Positions 1-11,652 of a stretch of 64,000 bases of DNA are shown here, one piece after another. Below the pieces are notes generated by a model. That model was not told the origin of the DNA. It saw nothing but the letters and a program-made list of their open reading frames with translations, and made no database searches. The DNA comes from Oxytricha trifallax. Lineage: Eukaryota; Ciliophora; Spirotrichea; Sporadotrichida; Oxytrichidae. Numbering within the stretch: the first letter of the stretch is position 1; each line of letters starts with the position of its first letter. The translations under genes were made by a program, and so were the position numbers. The stretch lies in contig ARYC01002003.1 of assembly GCA_000711775.1 (NCBI GenBank), positions 1 through 64,000 on the forward strand. Reading direction: 5' to 3'.

Positions 1-469
1 TGCCTACTAAGAAGCAGTTGTCAAATAAACTACCTGAAAGAAACTATTTCTTTGGCATACTTGCAACAATCAAAGGTGATTACTTGAAAGAAATTATTCA
101 AGTATCTCATAAGAAAAGGTACAGCATCTCTTCAGAAGATAAGGATAAACAGGGGATCAAGATAAGTGAGAGCTAGCTATAAGAGTTGCAGGAGCACCCA
201 TATATTTCAAGTAAGATTTGTAGTTTAACTCTTTAGAAAAATCTGGTACTGGCATCTTCTTGATGAAGGAAAAGAGCAAGCTTCACTGAGAGCGAAAGTC
301 GCAGACAAAGTATGAAGTTAGCAAGAGGCTTTATTCAAATATTTAGCCTCCAGAGTCAATGAACATAGATGCTGGAGCTGGCAGCAAGAGAAGAAACTTA
401 GGAGGAGGGAAGCAAGAAGTAGAAGAAAAGAAAGAGAAGCCAGCTTTCTCTAAAGAATTTTAAATGTGA
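1..469 (+). CDS. TBE-A 22-kDa-class protein, 3' part
   Basis: C-terminal part of the TBE 22-kDa-class protein, whose biochemical role is unknown. It is read with TAA/TAG as Gln and ends at TGA 467-469. An intron lies at 211-236: GTAAG at the start, TTTAACTC near the branch region and TTTAG at the end, 26 nt long. Removing it joins ...HPYIS to KSGTG in the same frame as in TBE-D. The Lys/Arg/Glu-rich tail is conserved in all copies. A small indel after the intron shifts the frame relative to TBE-D. The stop lies 7 bp from the stop of the convergent transposase gene. Confidence 0.75.
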
Positions 470-476
470 CTTATAT

Positions 477-1562
477 TCATTAACTTAACTTCAAAACTTA
501 TTTATTCACATTCACTCTCCCTTCTTTAGCACACTTTTAAACCAATTAATTATCTACTTTCTTCGTTGAGCTTTTAATAAAGTCTACTGTATCGATAGTT
601 AGGTCATGCATGTCATGCATGTCATGCAAATCAAATAGTATAGCACCAGTTTCTTGTAATGACATTTTAATATACCCCAGTAGAGCTAAATTCCATTAAA
701 CTATGGACTGTAAGGTACATTGAACACTGGCGTTATTCTAAGTTGTTCATAACTCTTCCTTGTTTCTCTAGTCTTATGAACAGAAAGATTATCAACAAAC
801 AGTATAATTTCTTAGTCAGGGGTACTTCTCTCTCAGCTGCACTAAGAACTTAATATACTGCTCTGTCTTAATAGAGCGAGGATGAATAACATAAGTTCTA
901 AACCAGCATCCTCGCTAATACCTCCAAGAATTGCCATTGTTTATACCTTCACTTTTTAGTCATATACCTCTATATTACTATGCTTCTTATACCAAGACTT
1001 CTCGATGAAAGTGTTGAAGGTAAACACAGCCTCGTCAGCATGAATAAACTTAATATTACTCTATTAGGCTCTCTGCATTTAATTATAAATATAATTTAAG
1101 TTATTGTTGTAAAATGGCAGAGTGAAATCAATCACTCTCTTGATACGATTAACACCTTTGTAAGATATACCATTTCGTTTATAAATGTTTGCAACAGACT
1201 ATGGCAGAGATCTTCAACTCAGGGAACTGGCGGTGAAACATAGTAGCTCGTTGGTCGAGAGAGAAGTGAGCCCAATACTTCAAAGTTTTATCATTAATAA
1301 GATAGTCAATATGCTTTTATAGAAACTTTGACTTCCTCTTAGGCATAGAATTCAGCTATTATTGCTTTAGTTATACTGCTATAAGACAGTGGGATCGGAC
1401 AGTTGATGGACTTCGCTTTAAGAGCAGTGCAATAGACTTATAGTTCAGTACTGGTTTTATTTATTCACTATAGATATCACATCCATAACGCAGTTTAAAC
1501 ACTAAATCTATATAGTCTTCATCATAAATAGACCCCAAAAGCTTGCTATTTTTGTCTCGCAT
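477..1562 (-). CDS. TBE-A DDE transposase (42-kDa class), slightly damaged
   Basis: Minus-strand transposase of the TBE/IS630-Tc1 family, which would act on the terminal repeats of the element. The ATG at 1560-1562 opens MRDKN..LLGSIYDEEYIDL, the same start as in TBE-C; the stop is TGA at 477-479. Catalytic blocks seen are HADEAVF and the NGIE region. The frame carries small indels. One of them is an expansion of a 9-10 bp unit (GTCATGCAT) repeated in tandem near 603-629, absent from TBE-C and TBE-F. It converges with the 22-kDa gene. Confidence 0.75.
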
Positions 1563-1565
1563 TTA

Positions 1566-1643
1566 ATTAATAACCCCAACCCCTAACAAATTCCCTACAA
1601 ATCAAAGCACTTATAAACCTCATTAAGGGGTTTTGGGGTTTTG
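1566..1643 (+). repeat. TBE-A right terminal inverted repeat (78 bp)
   Basis: The outer 17 bases are G4T4G4T4G and the inner part matches the left repeats of TBE-C and TBE-F in inverse orientation. The 78-bp length is set by comparison with TBE-C. Confidence 0.85.
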
Positions 1644-1649
1644 ATTCTA

Positions 1650-2025
1650 GTAATTACCAATCGGTAGCAGATCGCACTAGTTTTCCTACATTTTGTTGAT
1701 AATAACTTTTCCATCATCTAGCTAAAAAAGCTAATTTATCATTAGAGATCGGGAAGACAAAATCTCTAGGTATAAATCTACTTGACTCTTTATCAGTAGA
1801 ATCAATCTGCATTCTTTAATAAATTATGGTATTGTTGCAGCTAAGTTGAGATAATCTGCGATTTTTTGTCTTTTCTTCTGAACAATCTTTTTGATTTTAA
1901 TATTATTTTTCAATCGAATACATCTGGTCCTATGGATTTATTGAAGTTTCATTTTTTATGCCCTTTTCGAAATCGGCACCTCTACCTGATTGTTTCTTAT
2001 TTTTAGTCAATCGTATCTATATCTT
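1650..2025 (-). pseudogene. LINE reverse-transcriptase fragment
   Basis: In the ciliate code the minus strand shows NKSIGPDVFD and, further on, RLILLIKSQVDLYLE. These resemble the start of the non-LTR reverse-transcriptase domain, where a 'nKaxGpD' block is followed by 'xRLxLLxK'. The frame shifts at least once between the blocks. The piece sits between the right end of TBE-A and the left end of TBE-B. Together with the minus-strand endonuclease-like piece at 7400-8900 it looks like one LINE cut by TBE-B. The call rests on short motifs only. Confidence 0.4.
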
Positions 2026-2949
2026 AACACCCCTTAGTGAAGTTTATAAATGCTTTGATTTGTAGGGTATTGTTGGGGTTCTTATTGGGGTTAGTAGAGA
2101 AAAAGCAGGTTTTATATCAATTTATTGTAAATTTAATGATTATCAGTTGACCTAACTCAAAGGAATTTAATTTGCTTGTCTTTGTTGTATCTCTTGAATT
2201 TGGGTGTCTTTGGTGGCTCAAGTATGTCGTCTAATGATTATCTAGGATAGTGAGGAGCTCTTACTATTATCATCTCGACTAAATTTCTAATTTCTTAGCT
2301 TACATCTTCCTACTTGATATGTTTCTAATCTAAGCTAATTGATTATTTTTCATGCTTTGTGCTAAAGTAAGACATACTTTCCATATCGCTCTCCAATATA
2401 ATAGCAGCAACTGCCCATACATCTAACTATACTGAACCATTGGTCACTTCTCTCTGATTGGAAAATATCCAGGTGTACCAAGAACCTTAGCTAAGGATAT
2501 ATTCTCTTACCGTAATGGTTTATCGAAATCGATGACAACTACTTCTAAAGGGCATAGGTTCTACATAAAATTTTCAGGCTTCAAATCTCTATAAACATAT
2601 CTAAGTTCATGCAATTCTTTGAAACCCTTAATCATATCTGATAGAATATCATTCTAATCATTTGGTTATCTGTAGTGATATAGATAGTCTCTAAGAGTTA
2701 TTTCAAATTTCTTTAGTCTAAGTGTGATGAAAACAAAGCCTAAAATAACACCATCTAACTATATTAAATTCTTGCAGTCTCTTCTCTATACCTCTCTTAG
2801 AACAATATATTCGTTAGCGAATTCATTCTGGTATTGCTCATTATCTGAAATGGTAAACCTAATAAAGCGAATTAAGAGGTTTAAGAGTAAGACTTCATAG
2901 TTAATCGCAAATTTGTTCATTAAATATATAGGCAATGTACATTAATATT

Positions 2950-3564
2950 GTCTTAAATAACTCATAATCAGCTCATCTTACATCATCAAAGTCTTCATTT
3001 TTTTGTCTTCCGTTTCTCGAGATCTGTGCTCGTTCATATCGTTGTTTTCGTAACATCACAAAAAGTCAAGTTCAACAATCTCAGTCACATCTCGATTTAA
3101 GACTGCTGATTTCAAAATCAGTTGATAGGGCTGTTCTCCATTTTATTAGTCGAGATTTTAATAAATCAACGATTTTAACAAATTAAATTAGGCAAGATCT
3201 TAATAAATAGGTATCAATTTAAAATTAATTAAGACATCTCTAACTAAAATTCTTAATAGATTTAAAAAACTATTATAAACTTTAATCATTAATCATTAAA
3301 ACTTAAAAAGTTTTAATTTGCCCTGATTTAATTTGTTAAAATTGTTGATTTATTAAAATCTCGACTAATATAATGGAGAGCAGCCCTATAAACTGATTTT
3401 GAAATCAGCAATCTTAAATCGAGATGTGACTGAGATTATAGAAGTTGAACCTAGAACTTGACTTTTTGTGATGCTACGAAGACAACGATGTGAATGAGCA
3501 CCAATCTCGAGAAATGCACGACAAAAATGAAGACTTTGATGATGGAAGATGAGCTATTTAAGAC
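2950..3564. repeat. Fold-back element B (palindromic, about 615 bp)
   Basis: A long inverted repeat centred near 3257. The left arm starts GTCTTAAATAACTCAT and the right arm ends ATGAGCTATTTAAGAC. No coding frame of note is present. It sits at the AATATT centre of element A, with AATATT at 2944-2949. Once element C is set aside, AATATT also follows on the right, which suggests a short target duplication. Confidence 0.7.
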
Positions 3565-3566
3565 AA

Positions 3567-4121
3567 TGAGTAAAAATAGAGTCAATTTCCAAAATATAAT
3601 CAAATAATCAATCATTTATTCACGATATTTTAATATTAATATTTTTAATCTAATTAAAAAGCACGTATCTCGAAATTTTGATCATTTTGAGATACGTGCC
3701 AAATAAATATAACTAAATAATCATACATTAAACTTCGAATTATAAATGAAATTAAGTATTTCTACAAAATAAAGTTCATTTTAAAATGCTTTAAAAATTA
3801 AATATATATTTATTTTGTTTTATAAATCATACTGATTATTTTTAAATTTCTATGTTTAATTGAAAAACTTTTTACTAATATTATCTTATATATATATTAT
3901 ATTTTAAAATGAACTTTAATTTGTAGAAATACTTAATTTCATTTATAATTCGAAGTTTAATGTATGATTATTTAATTATATTTATTTGGCACGTATCTCA
4001 AAATGATCAAAATTTCGAGATACGTGCTTTTTAATTAGATTAAAAATATTAATATTAAAATAGCGTGAATAAATGATTGATTATTTGATTATATTTTGGA
4101 AATTGACTCTATTTTTACTCA
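3567..4121. repeat. Fold-back element C (palindromic, about 555 bp)
   Basis: An inverted repeat centred near 3844. Both tips read TGAGTAAAAATAGAGTC when read inward. A second inner block, GCACGTATCTCGAAATTTTG, pairs with its complement in the opposite arm. It abuts element B and is non-coding, and it looks like a non-autonomous fold-back or MITE-type element. Confidence 0.7.
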
Positions 4122-4905
4122 ATATTACTGTACTTTGCCTATATATCTAATGAACAAATTTGCGATTAACTATGAAGTCTTACTTATAAACCTCTTAATT
4201 CGCTTTATGCATACTCATCAACCACTATGAGTTTTACTTTGTTAGGCACGCTTATATTCAAATATTTTTTAATGCAGAAATATACATAGCTCTCTCTTAG
4301 AAACATGCTAAAAAAGTATTTCGTTCCGGTTGATTCATTATTTCAAATCATTTCTGCTCCTTGAGCTTATCCTTCTATTCCCTTTGAGACTCAAGATTAT
4401 TTGATTTTCTCTTTACTGGTACTAGTTTTTGAGTCTCTTTATCTTAAATCAAGAACTAACTAATGTGATGCTTTTGCATATGCCTTTAACTTGAGCTGAG
4501 TGAGTATATGACTTCATGTATGTCGTGCACTAATACCTGCCATCTACCTTTTCGTGCTTGAAATATACCTTCGCCTTTCCAGAATTTATCTCTTTAATAT
4601 GTCTCTTCAAGTTTTATTCAGATGATAAAAAATTCTAGCACTCTTGGCATTAAAATATTTTTCTTATTTCAATTGGTAGCTGTTCTTTTTTTCCTCAATA
4701 TAATCAATTAAAGTTTTAACTCCTATCTGTGTGTTCTACCTCTGGTTTAGTATTTCTTTAATAAAAACCTCTGCTTCAAACTCAAGAGATCTTAGCTCAA
4801 CCTCCCTCTCAACATAAGAAATTTCAACTTTTTAGTTTAGCAAAAGGTTAGCTATGATTATCCTGCTCCAAGAGAGACTGCTTTACGATTCAAGTTAGCC
4901 GCCAT

Positions 4906-5471
4906 GCTTAAATTCAAATTTAAATTTCTATTATAAAGCTCTAATTACCTCTCTAGTTTTAGTTACTCTGTATAGAAGTTGATACGACAACAATTATGGT
5001 TGAATTTCAGGTGTTAGAAATCACATTTATGCTTAGTTTATAAATATCATTTTTCTAATTTCATGCTTAATATTTTTAATTTTGGTACCAACTTAGAAAA
5101 AATTCAGGTTAGTACTGGTACCAATTAGGTTTTGAACCATTTTGTAACTTTTTCATTAAAACTTCATTATTTTAAAACTAGGTACTAATTAAGTTTTGGT
5201 ACTATTAAATTGGCACCAATTAAAATTAAACAGATTTAGTACCAGTACTAATTAAATTTAAACAAATTTAGTACTAATTTAATGGAACTAAATTTATAAA
5301 AATGGGAATCTATCTCTGCAGTTTGTTACAGCTTCTGCAAACATTCTCCATGTATTTTTGCAGGGTTGACCTCCTATAAGAGGCCCATAATTAATAGTAA
5401 GCTTTTAAATATTATAATCCAGAAGTCTATAAATTATAATTTGAAATTAATTTATAGAAAGAGAAACAAAG
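4906..5471. promoter_or_regulatory. TBE-B divergent control region with GGTACCAAT-type array
   Basis: The region lies between the kinase start (minus) and the 22-kDa start (plus). From about 5088 to 5285 it holds a cluster of short repeats built on GGTACCAA, AGTACTAAT and AGTACCAGTACTAAT in both orientations. GGTTGACCTCC at about 5364 is a block conserved in the other TBEs. A regulatory or protein-binding role is inferred only from position and repetition. Confidence 0.5.
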
Positions 5472-6259
5472 ATGGAATCACTCAATGATCAAATGAAAAG
5501 AGTTGAGGAGAAGAAATGATCTCAAGATTCAGAAATAAGGAAGATTTCTTTCGATACTTAACTTTACATGGTAAGATAACTTGATGACGATTAACAGATT
5601 ATACAGTTGGTTTATTCTTTCCAAAATTGTAAGGTACCAACATTTCATTCTTGAAGGCAATACTTGTGAGGAGAAGAAAGCTTTAAAAATAAAGAGATTA
5701 AACTAATAGAAATTCCCAACTACCCTGTGATTTGAGTCATTAATCTTTATGAGGATGCCATATAAGATGAGGAAGTGGTAGTTTACCTTCCAATTAAGAA
5801 ACAACTCTCTAATAAACTACCAGAGAGGAACTTCTTTTTTGGTATTCTTGGTACAATAAAAGAGGAGTATCTCATAGAAATAATTGAAGAATCTCATAAG
5901 AAACGATATTCTATCTCTCCTGAAGACTAGAAGAAGCAAGGCATTCTAATAAGCTCAGCTTGGCTAGAGGAACTTAAGAAGCATCCTTATCTTTCAAGTA
6001 AGCATTGACATATAATTTGGTAGGAAAATCTGATACTGGTATATATCATATGTAAGAGCATGCTAAGGTTCATAGAGATAGAAAACAGCAGACAGTTCAT
6101 TAAGTTAGCAAGAGACTTTATAATGATGTTTAAAAGCCAGAAGATATGAACATAGATGCAGGAGATGGCAGTAAGAGAAGAAACTTAGGGCCTGTCAAGC
6201 CTTAAGAAGAAGAAAAGAAAGAGAAGCCTAATCCATTTAAGGGTCCATTTAATATGTGA
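5472..6259 (+). pseudogene. TBE-B 22-kDa-class gene, decayed
   Basis: It starts MESLNDQMKRVE and ends at TGA 6257-6259. Intron 1 lies at 5571-5606 (36 nt, GTAAG...ACAG) and intron 2 at 5998-6023 (26 nt, GTAAG...GTAG), both at the positions found in TBE-D. An indel near the start and others later break the frame. It is convergent with the transposase, whose stop is 7 bp away. Confidence 0.7.
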
Positions 6260-6265
6260 ACTATT

Positions 6266-7280
6266 TCACTCAATTAAGTCTAAAACTTATTAATAAACAT
6301 TCATTCTCTCCTTCCTTGCACATATCGTAGTCTTATCTTTATTCACTCTCTTACAACTACTTTGTATTAAGTCTACTGTATCGATTGGTAAATAATGCAT
6401 AAGATGATACAGCAGTAGCTTCTTGTAGTAAGTCTAGATTTAACTCCAGTAAAATTTAATCCCATTAAATTATGGGCTATAAGGAACGTTGTATACAGGA
6501 GTTATGTTTAACTAGTCATAAGATTTCTTAGATTCCTTAGTTTTATGAACTGAAAGGTTATCAACAAACAGGATTATCTCTTGGTTACTATACTTCTCTC
6601 TGAGCTTATGTAGGAACTCTATATAATACTCGCGCTTAATAGAGCGAGGGTGAATAACATAACTCTCTAAATCTTAACTTATACCTTTTAAAATTGCATG
6701 GATGACTACCTTCACCTTTTAATCATGGACTTCTATATTACCATACTTCTTGTACCAAGACTTGTTAATAAAAGTGTTGAAGGTGAATACAGCTTCGTCA
6801 GCGTGTATGAACTTGATGGTGTTAGTAATAGCTCTCTGCATTTAATCATATATAAAGTTTAAATTATTACTATAAAATGGCACTTCAAAATCAATTACTC
6901 TCTTCACTCTGTTGACAGTCTTGAAAGTAATGCCATTTCTTCTATAAATATTAGCTATAGTCTAAGGAGAGATACGCATGTCAGGAAACTTACGATGAAA
7001 CATGACAGCTCGTTAGTCAAGAGGAAAGTGAGCCCATAGTCAATATGGTCTGAGTGAACTTTTATTTCCTTACTGGATGTTTTCACGTACCAGAATTAAA
7101 ATGCTAAACAGCTAACATGAAGTGATATCTAACAGTTGAGGCACTCTTGCGTAGAAGTCTTGCTATGGCTGTAAAATTCAGCACTGGTTTGACTTAGTCT
7201 ATATTAATACTTGTACCATACCTAAGCTTAAGCAGTAAATTTATTTATTATTCATTATAAATAGACCCTAAATTTCGCTA
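6266..7280 (-). pseudogene. TBE-B transposase, decayed
   Basis: Minus-strand DDE transposase ending at TGA 6266-6268. The first-Asp block (HADEAVF type) and the IHPRS.K block are recognisable. There are several frame breaks and no convincing ATG at the expected start, so the 5' limit is approximate. Confidence 0.65.
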
Positions 7281-7399
7281 ATTTCTATTTCTAATTTTGC
7301 AATTTTACCTAATTTCTCTAATAATACCAACTATACCCTACAAATCAAAGCACTTAAAAACCTCACTAAGGAGTTTTGGGGTTTTGAGTCCTGATTCTC

Positions 7400-8900
7400 T
7401 ATTACCGCCATGCCATCCAAATTGTAGAATTATACAACCTTTTTATTAGTACATTCTCCCATTTTATCTCTTTCTTCTAGTATTGTCAATCCTTCTTTAG
7501 GTTTTTATTGTTTTTGACTCTTGATGAGGCTTTTCACTAAGAAGAAGAATTCTTTCATATTGTTTCTATCTTGGCTGTGTTCCATGTCTTTAATAGCTCT
7601 CCTCTATTATAATTTGATACCTTGAAACATTCTTGATGTTTCCTACTCTTTTCTTTGTTAAGCATTTTGGGTGTTGTTTGTGTCTTTCTCTGATTTGTTT
7701 TGTAAACTTTTTAAAATTGATTGGTCTAGGTTTTTTTTGATTCTCTTCCCTCTTTTATAAGGACCTTCCAGCATTATTTTTAAAAGTCTAAAATTCTTAT
7801 ATTACTCTTTTTATTAGAGAGTTTTAAATTATTTCCTTGATATTTAATTCTCACTTTTGCTTTTAAAATTTGGTGGTTGTGTAAGTTGATAAGTTTTCCA
7901 AATACATTTTTTTACTTTAGAAAAAATTTAGTCAAGTTATTTTCTTATTTTATGAGTTTATACTCCTTTAGGAATAAATTACTTAGTCCCTTTTTGCTTT
8001 TGTCTTTTATATATAAAATTGGGAGGAAGTTTCCTGTTCCCTACTTTAGAATATATATTTTTGCCGATAAAAATATTAGAAACTTGTAAATTTTTATTTA
8101 AATTTCCATTACGTTATACAAGACAACTTTTATTAGTAAATAATTTTCAAGTTATGAAACTGGAACCTCCCCTCTCGATATTATAAATCCCCATGACTAA
8201 TTATTCTTTATCTTCAACACTTTATTTATAAAATTTATCATATAAATCAGTAAACTTATTATTCTTTAACTACATCGCTACAGTAAGCTATAAACTTTTA
8301 AGAGTTTTGTTAATTTTTTATCAATTATTATGCTATTTAATACTAGAATTCAATTAGTTCTTGCTAATTAGATTTATGGTATGTCCTTGTTGTTTATTCC
8401 AATTAATCTCTGGTTTTTTAGTTTCCACAAACCCTATAACGTCGAGCTGTTGTATTCTATTTTTCTAATTATCTAGCTATTTTTTCAGGTTTGAATTTAT
8501 TCCTCTTACATTCTTAAGTTATAAACTATGCTAAGATTTATTTTTTGCTATTAATCAGAGTTTATCTTCTCTTGTATCGTAGGTCTTCACCAAGTCTTTC
8601 TGTTCTCTTAGCCCATCTTTAATTTTCTTTTATTTATTGTTAAGAGTGAGGCTTCGGCTATGGTTCAATTGTACAGAGTTTGCCTAATGTGAATATATTT
8701 TTGTATTCAACTTAGTCTTAGATTATTTGGCATTTTTTGCTAAAAATTTTGACCTCACTTTGAAAATTGCTTAGTAGTCTTAGATAGAAGTTTAACTGTT
8801 CAGTTTTGTTAACTTCTCTTTTCAATGTAAAATGGCAATCTTCTACGGCATAGTCGCTCTTGATGCTTTGTCTCCACCTAATCCTTACTTTTTCCATTTT
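7400..8900 (-). pseudogene. LINE endonuclease-like remnant
   Basis: On the minus strand, with TAA/TAG as Gln, the segment near 8430-8520 reads LKNVRGINSNLKK, then IQQLDVIGFVETK. This resembles the start of the AP-type endonuclease domain of non-LTR retrotransposons ('N.rG....K......dii...ETK'). Upstream and downstream frames are Lys/Gln-rich, as in LINE linkers, but have several breaks. The remnant ends at the right end of TBE-B, and the reverse-transcriptase-like piece at 1650-2025 lies beyond the other end. Family assignment is tentative. Confidence 0.4.
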
Positions 8901-9026
8901 CTTTTTTTATTTGTTTTAACTTTAGTTTTGAATATTAATTATAAATAATATGCAAATCAGGACAAGATAAGCAATCTATGTTATAACTTAACTCATTTAC
9001 AAACTGAATTCGGAAAGATTTTTACT

Positions 9027-9295
9027 TCATTTTGACTCCATTCTTAAATACTGACTTTGACTTTGCAAAAGTAAACTCTTATAATATAAACTCTTAGACC
9101 CCTGTCCAAAGCAATAGATATCTTTGACTGTCTTAGAGCGAACTTCAAAATTCCAATGAATAGTGGTCTTAGAATCTGTATCTATGGAAATAACTACTTG
9201 AAGTAATGAAAACTTATGTGCCTAAACATCTACAAAATCTTAACAACTAACTAAATCAGCAACGTAAATGGTTTACACTAAGTGTGAAAACATTT
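9027..9295 (-). CDS. Unrecognised host-like coding segment, C-terminal
   Basis: An open minus-strand frame in the ciliate code that ends at TGA 9027-9029. It has balanced amino-acid composition (for example TIHWNFEVRSKTVKDIYCFG) and higher GC than its flanks. It could be the last macronuclear-destined segment of a gene whose earlier parts lie at 10760-11578 on the same strand; no join can be proved. No family is recognised. A chance open frame is possible but the composition argues against it. Confidence 0.4.
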
Positions 9296-10759
9296 TCATA
9301 CAATTAATTATACATATTCTTATTAATTCTCTAATATAAAACATGTTTTATTACTGGCTATCATACTGTATATGATATTACTAAAAAAGAACTTCATCCT
9401 GTGAAAAATTTTCTCTAAAAAAACTCATTTAAAATATAGGTAAATAAAAAGCATAAACTTAATGAATGAAATAAATAATTATAAAGGAAGAAAGGAAATG
9501 AAGAGGATTATTTTAATAGTATATATTATATTAAGTTTACTTATTATTTTGATTTGTTGATTTACAGATCATTTTCTTTTTTTATAAACATTAAGATTTG
9601 TTAATAAATTAGTAGTTTTATTTTATTAGCATGCTTAATATTCAATATCTATTACTAAGCCCAATTATTTAAGTTATTATGAAGGTTATATAAATAAATT
9701 TATTACAAACTGATAAATGCTTTTAAATATTTATAAATATATTCTAAGTGTTGCCAACATATTATATTCATGATGTTTAAGTCAACTTTTGTTCGCATTA
9801 TCAGTTGCTAGTAGCTATTCTGCTTTATCTAGAAAGAAAATTAACATAAGAATGATTCTTCTTGGCATTCGCATATTTGAGAAGATGAAATTGTTATGAT
9901 TGAAAGACTCCTAAACAAAATTTTACTAAGTATGAAGCTAGTATGATCAATATTTGAAAGCATTAGATTAATACTAGATAATGTTTTTATATGTTTCATG
10001 GATTTATAAATATTCTTGGGAAAATTTGAATATAGATTTGTTTCATATTGCAAGGGATTTTATGTTTTTATTATATGGGAGATTTGTAATTTTATTCAAC
10101 AAATGTGATTTGTATATCAAATATTTTAATTTAGTATAATCTTAGTGAATATACTTATACTATAATTAATCAAATTATTTTTTAATTTAATTTTAAATTC
10201 ATAAGCTTTAAATAATATTAGCATTAAGTGCAAATGATTACATTTTAGATAGATTTTGCAATAAAGTAATAGTTAACCGAATCAGGCAATGAAAATGATA
10301 CCACTATTTCGAATTTATTCATACAATACCTTATTATGTTAAAGACTGTGTTTTTATTCTTGAATCATTTTTTGGTAATCCTTTATGTCATTAAAGCATA
10401 TTTGATTTATGAATAATTAGAAAATATATATAAAAATTCATTCTTTTAAGTTAAACAATAAAAGTTATTCTGTTTAAGAATAATTATAATAATCAAAGTA
10501 GTAATAATGGTAATTAAAAGAAGTAGTTTGGACAGTCTTTTTTATGTAAAATTTAAAAATTTTAATAGTTTATTTTTTTTTTATTAAATAAGATGTATAT
10601 TTATTACAAGCACTATTTTATATAAAAGGATTTAATTATATTCATTTTCATAAAATAATTTATATATTGGGAGAAATGAAAAACAAATACACAAAAAAAC
10701 CCATTATCTAAATCTATATAAGAGAGATAGTATGTTTATACAAGTGCATTATTACTAAA
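9296..10759. other. AT-rich DNA without recognisable features
   Basis: Very AT-rich sequence with no convincing coding island, long inverted repeat or known element. Small open frames here look like chance products. Confidence 0.5.
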
Positions 10760-11578
10760 TCAAGCTACTTAACTGACGAATACAATAAGTTTAGTAGGAT
10801 GCTTTAGAGTGGAGGAGGCATAGGGAATATTCGCAAAGAAGAAGTACTGTAATTCCTACTATTGCTGGAGCTGCCCGGCAATGCTTTGCTATCTTTTTGT
10901 TTTCATGGCACATTCAGTTTGGAGTCTTTGCTCTTAATCTTGGCTCTTTAACACATACCATATTCTAAACTTAAGCTTCTTGATGTAAAATTGTTGACAG
11001 TTATTTAGCTTCTCAAAAGCAGATTCTTAAAAATTAACCTGACTTTACTGATCTCTCAGTTTTAAGGAGTAACAAAGCCTCAGCATTTAATTCGTTCCGA
11101 TCTGCTTTCTAGTCTACTGTAGTAGTTTAATTAGCATCAATAGTAGAAAATGACCAAAATATTTCATTGGGAAATTGGGCATTTTTTTACTTAAAATCTT
11201 GCAAACAAAGTTGCTGGTGAATATTTGAATGGGAGTCTCCATGGGTCACTACTCTATTCTCGATGTAAAACACTAGGGAGATAGAATCTCCGATTAAAAC
11301 ATCAATCCCAGTAGCAGATAAAATAGAATATCTATATTTTTCATGCTATACTAAATCCTTAACTAGGAGCTATCTGGGGCTATAACCACGCGCTTCTTGA
11401 ATGTAGATACTTTCCTTGAGAGCTTTGCCGCTTTCTTCTGGGGCTTTTTTTTAAATTCCTCCAGATGCAGTGGAGCATCATCTCTTCCAATTAAGCTTCA
11501 ATAAACTCTCGTGCTTCAGGCTCAGAAGTATCTTCTTTGCACTAAATGGAAAAACCTTAAGATGTCATGGGTATAAAT
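10760..11578 (-). pseudogene. Unrecognised host-like gene with frame breaks
   Basis: A GC-richer island. The minus strand opens at ATG 11576-11578 (MTSQGFSIQCKEDTSEPEA) and closes at TGA 10760-10762. In between, coding character jumps frame about three times. Recognisable stretches are FKKKPQKKAAKLSRKVSTFK, ILSATGIDVLIGDSISLVFY, VNFQESAFEKLNNCQQFYIK and MKTKRQQSIAGQLQQQQELQ. It is about 270 residues overall. Either it is a pseudogene or some breaks mark junctions removed during development. No domain is recognised. Confidence 0.4.
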
Positions 11579-11652
11579 GCTGATTTATACTTAAGTATCT
11601 GGGAATACAAGACCTTCTCTCTCTCTTACTCTTAAAATTCTTATGCTTAATA

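Larger units (their letters stand above)
1..1643 (+). mobile_element. TBE-A, right part of a telomere-bearing element
   Basis: This is the right portion of a TBE DNA transposon whose left part lies outside the window. It holds the 3' end of the 22-kDa-class gene (plus), the whole transposase gene (minus) and the right terminal repeat ending in GGGGTTTTGGGGTTTTG at 1627-1643, followed by ATT, the expected ANT target site. It is closely similar to TBE-C and TBE-F, so all three belong to one subfamily. TBE transposases are IS630/Tc1-superfamily enzymes linked to germline DNA elimination in Oxytricha. The genes carry small indels, so this copy is probably not fully functional. Confidence 0.9.
2865..4205. 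repeat. Fold-back element A, host of two nested fold-backs
   Basis: The arms at about 2865-2949 and 4124-4205 are inverted copies of each other (AAGCGAATTAAG outward, AATATT at the centre), flanked by TA at 2863-2864 and 4206-4207. The native element would be only about 165 bp, an IES- or MITE-like palindrome. Its centre has been filled by elements B and C. The TBE-B kinase frame resumes on each side when compared with TBE-E, so A is an insertion into TBE-B. Confidence 0.7.
2157..4905 (-). pseudogene. TBE-B zinc-finger kinase (57-kDa class), interrupted
   Basis: Homologue of the intact 482-residue protein of TBE-D. It starts at ATG 4903-4905 (MAANLN..) and ends at TGA 2157-2159. The kinase C-lobe is recognisable on the minus strand in the first part. 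The zinc-finger half lies beyond the nested fold-back elements at 2865-4205, which split the kinase N-lobe. Additional small indels occur. This subfamily has a C-terminus different in detail from TBE-C/D/F. Function in TBEs is unknown; the domains suggest DNA binding plus phosphotransfer. Confidence 0.7.
2029..7386 (+). mobile_element. TBE-B, complete but eroded, with fold-back insertions
   Basis: A TBE of a second subfamily shared with TBE-E. Its left end is eroded: only CACCCC remains of C4A4C4A4. Its right end at 7370-7386 reads GGAGTTTTGGGGTTTTG. It carries the zinc-finger kinase gene (minus), the 22-kDa gene (plus) and the transposase (minus), all with several frame breaks. Without the 1.34-kb nested insertion at 2865-4205 it is about 4.0 kb, the usual TBE length. 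It separates two LINE-like pieces. No clear target duplication remains. Confidence 0.88.

Noticed and set aside
7877-8089. Small plus-strand frame of about 70 codons under the standard code
   Set aside because: It lies antisense to the LINE-like remnant and has hydrophobic, AT-driven composition; the standard code does not apply here.
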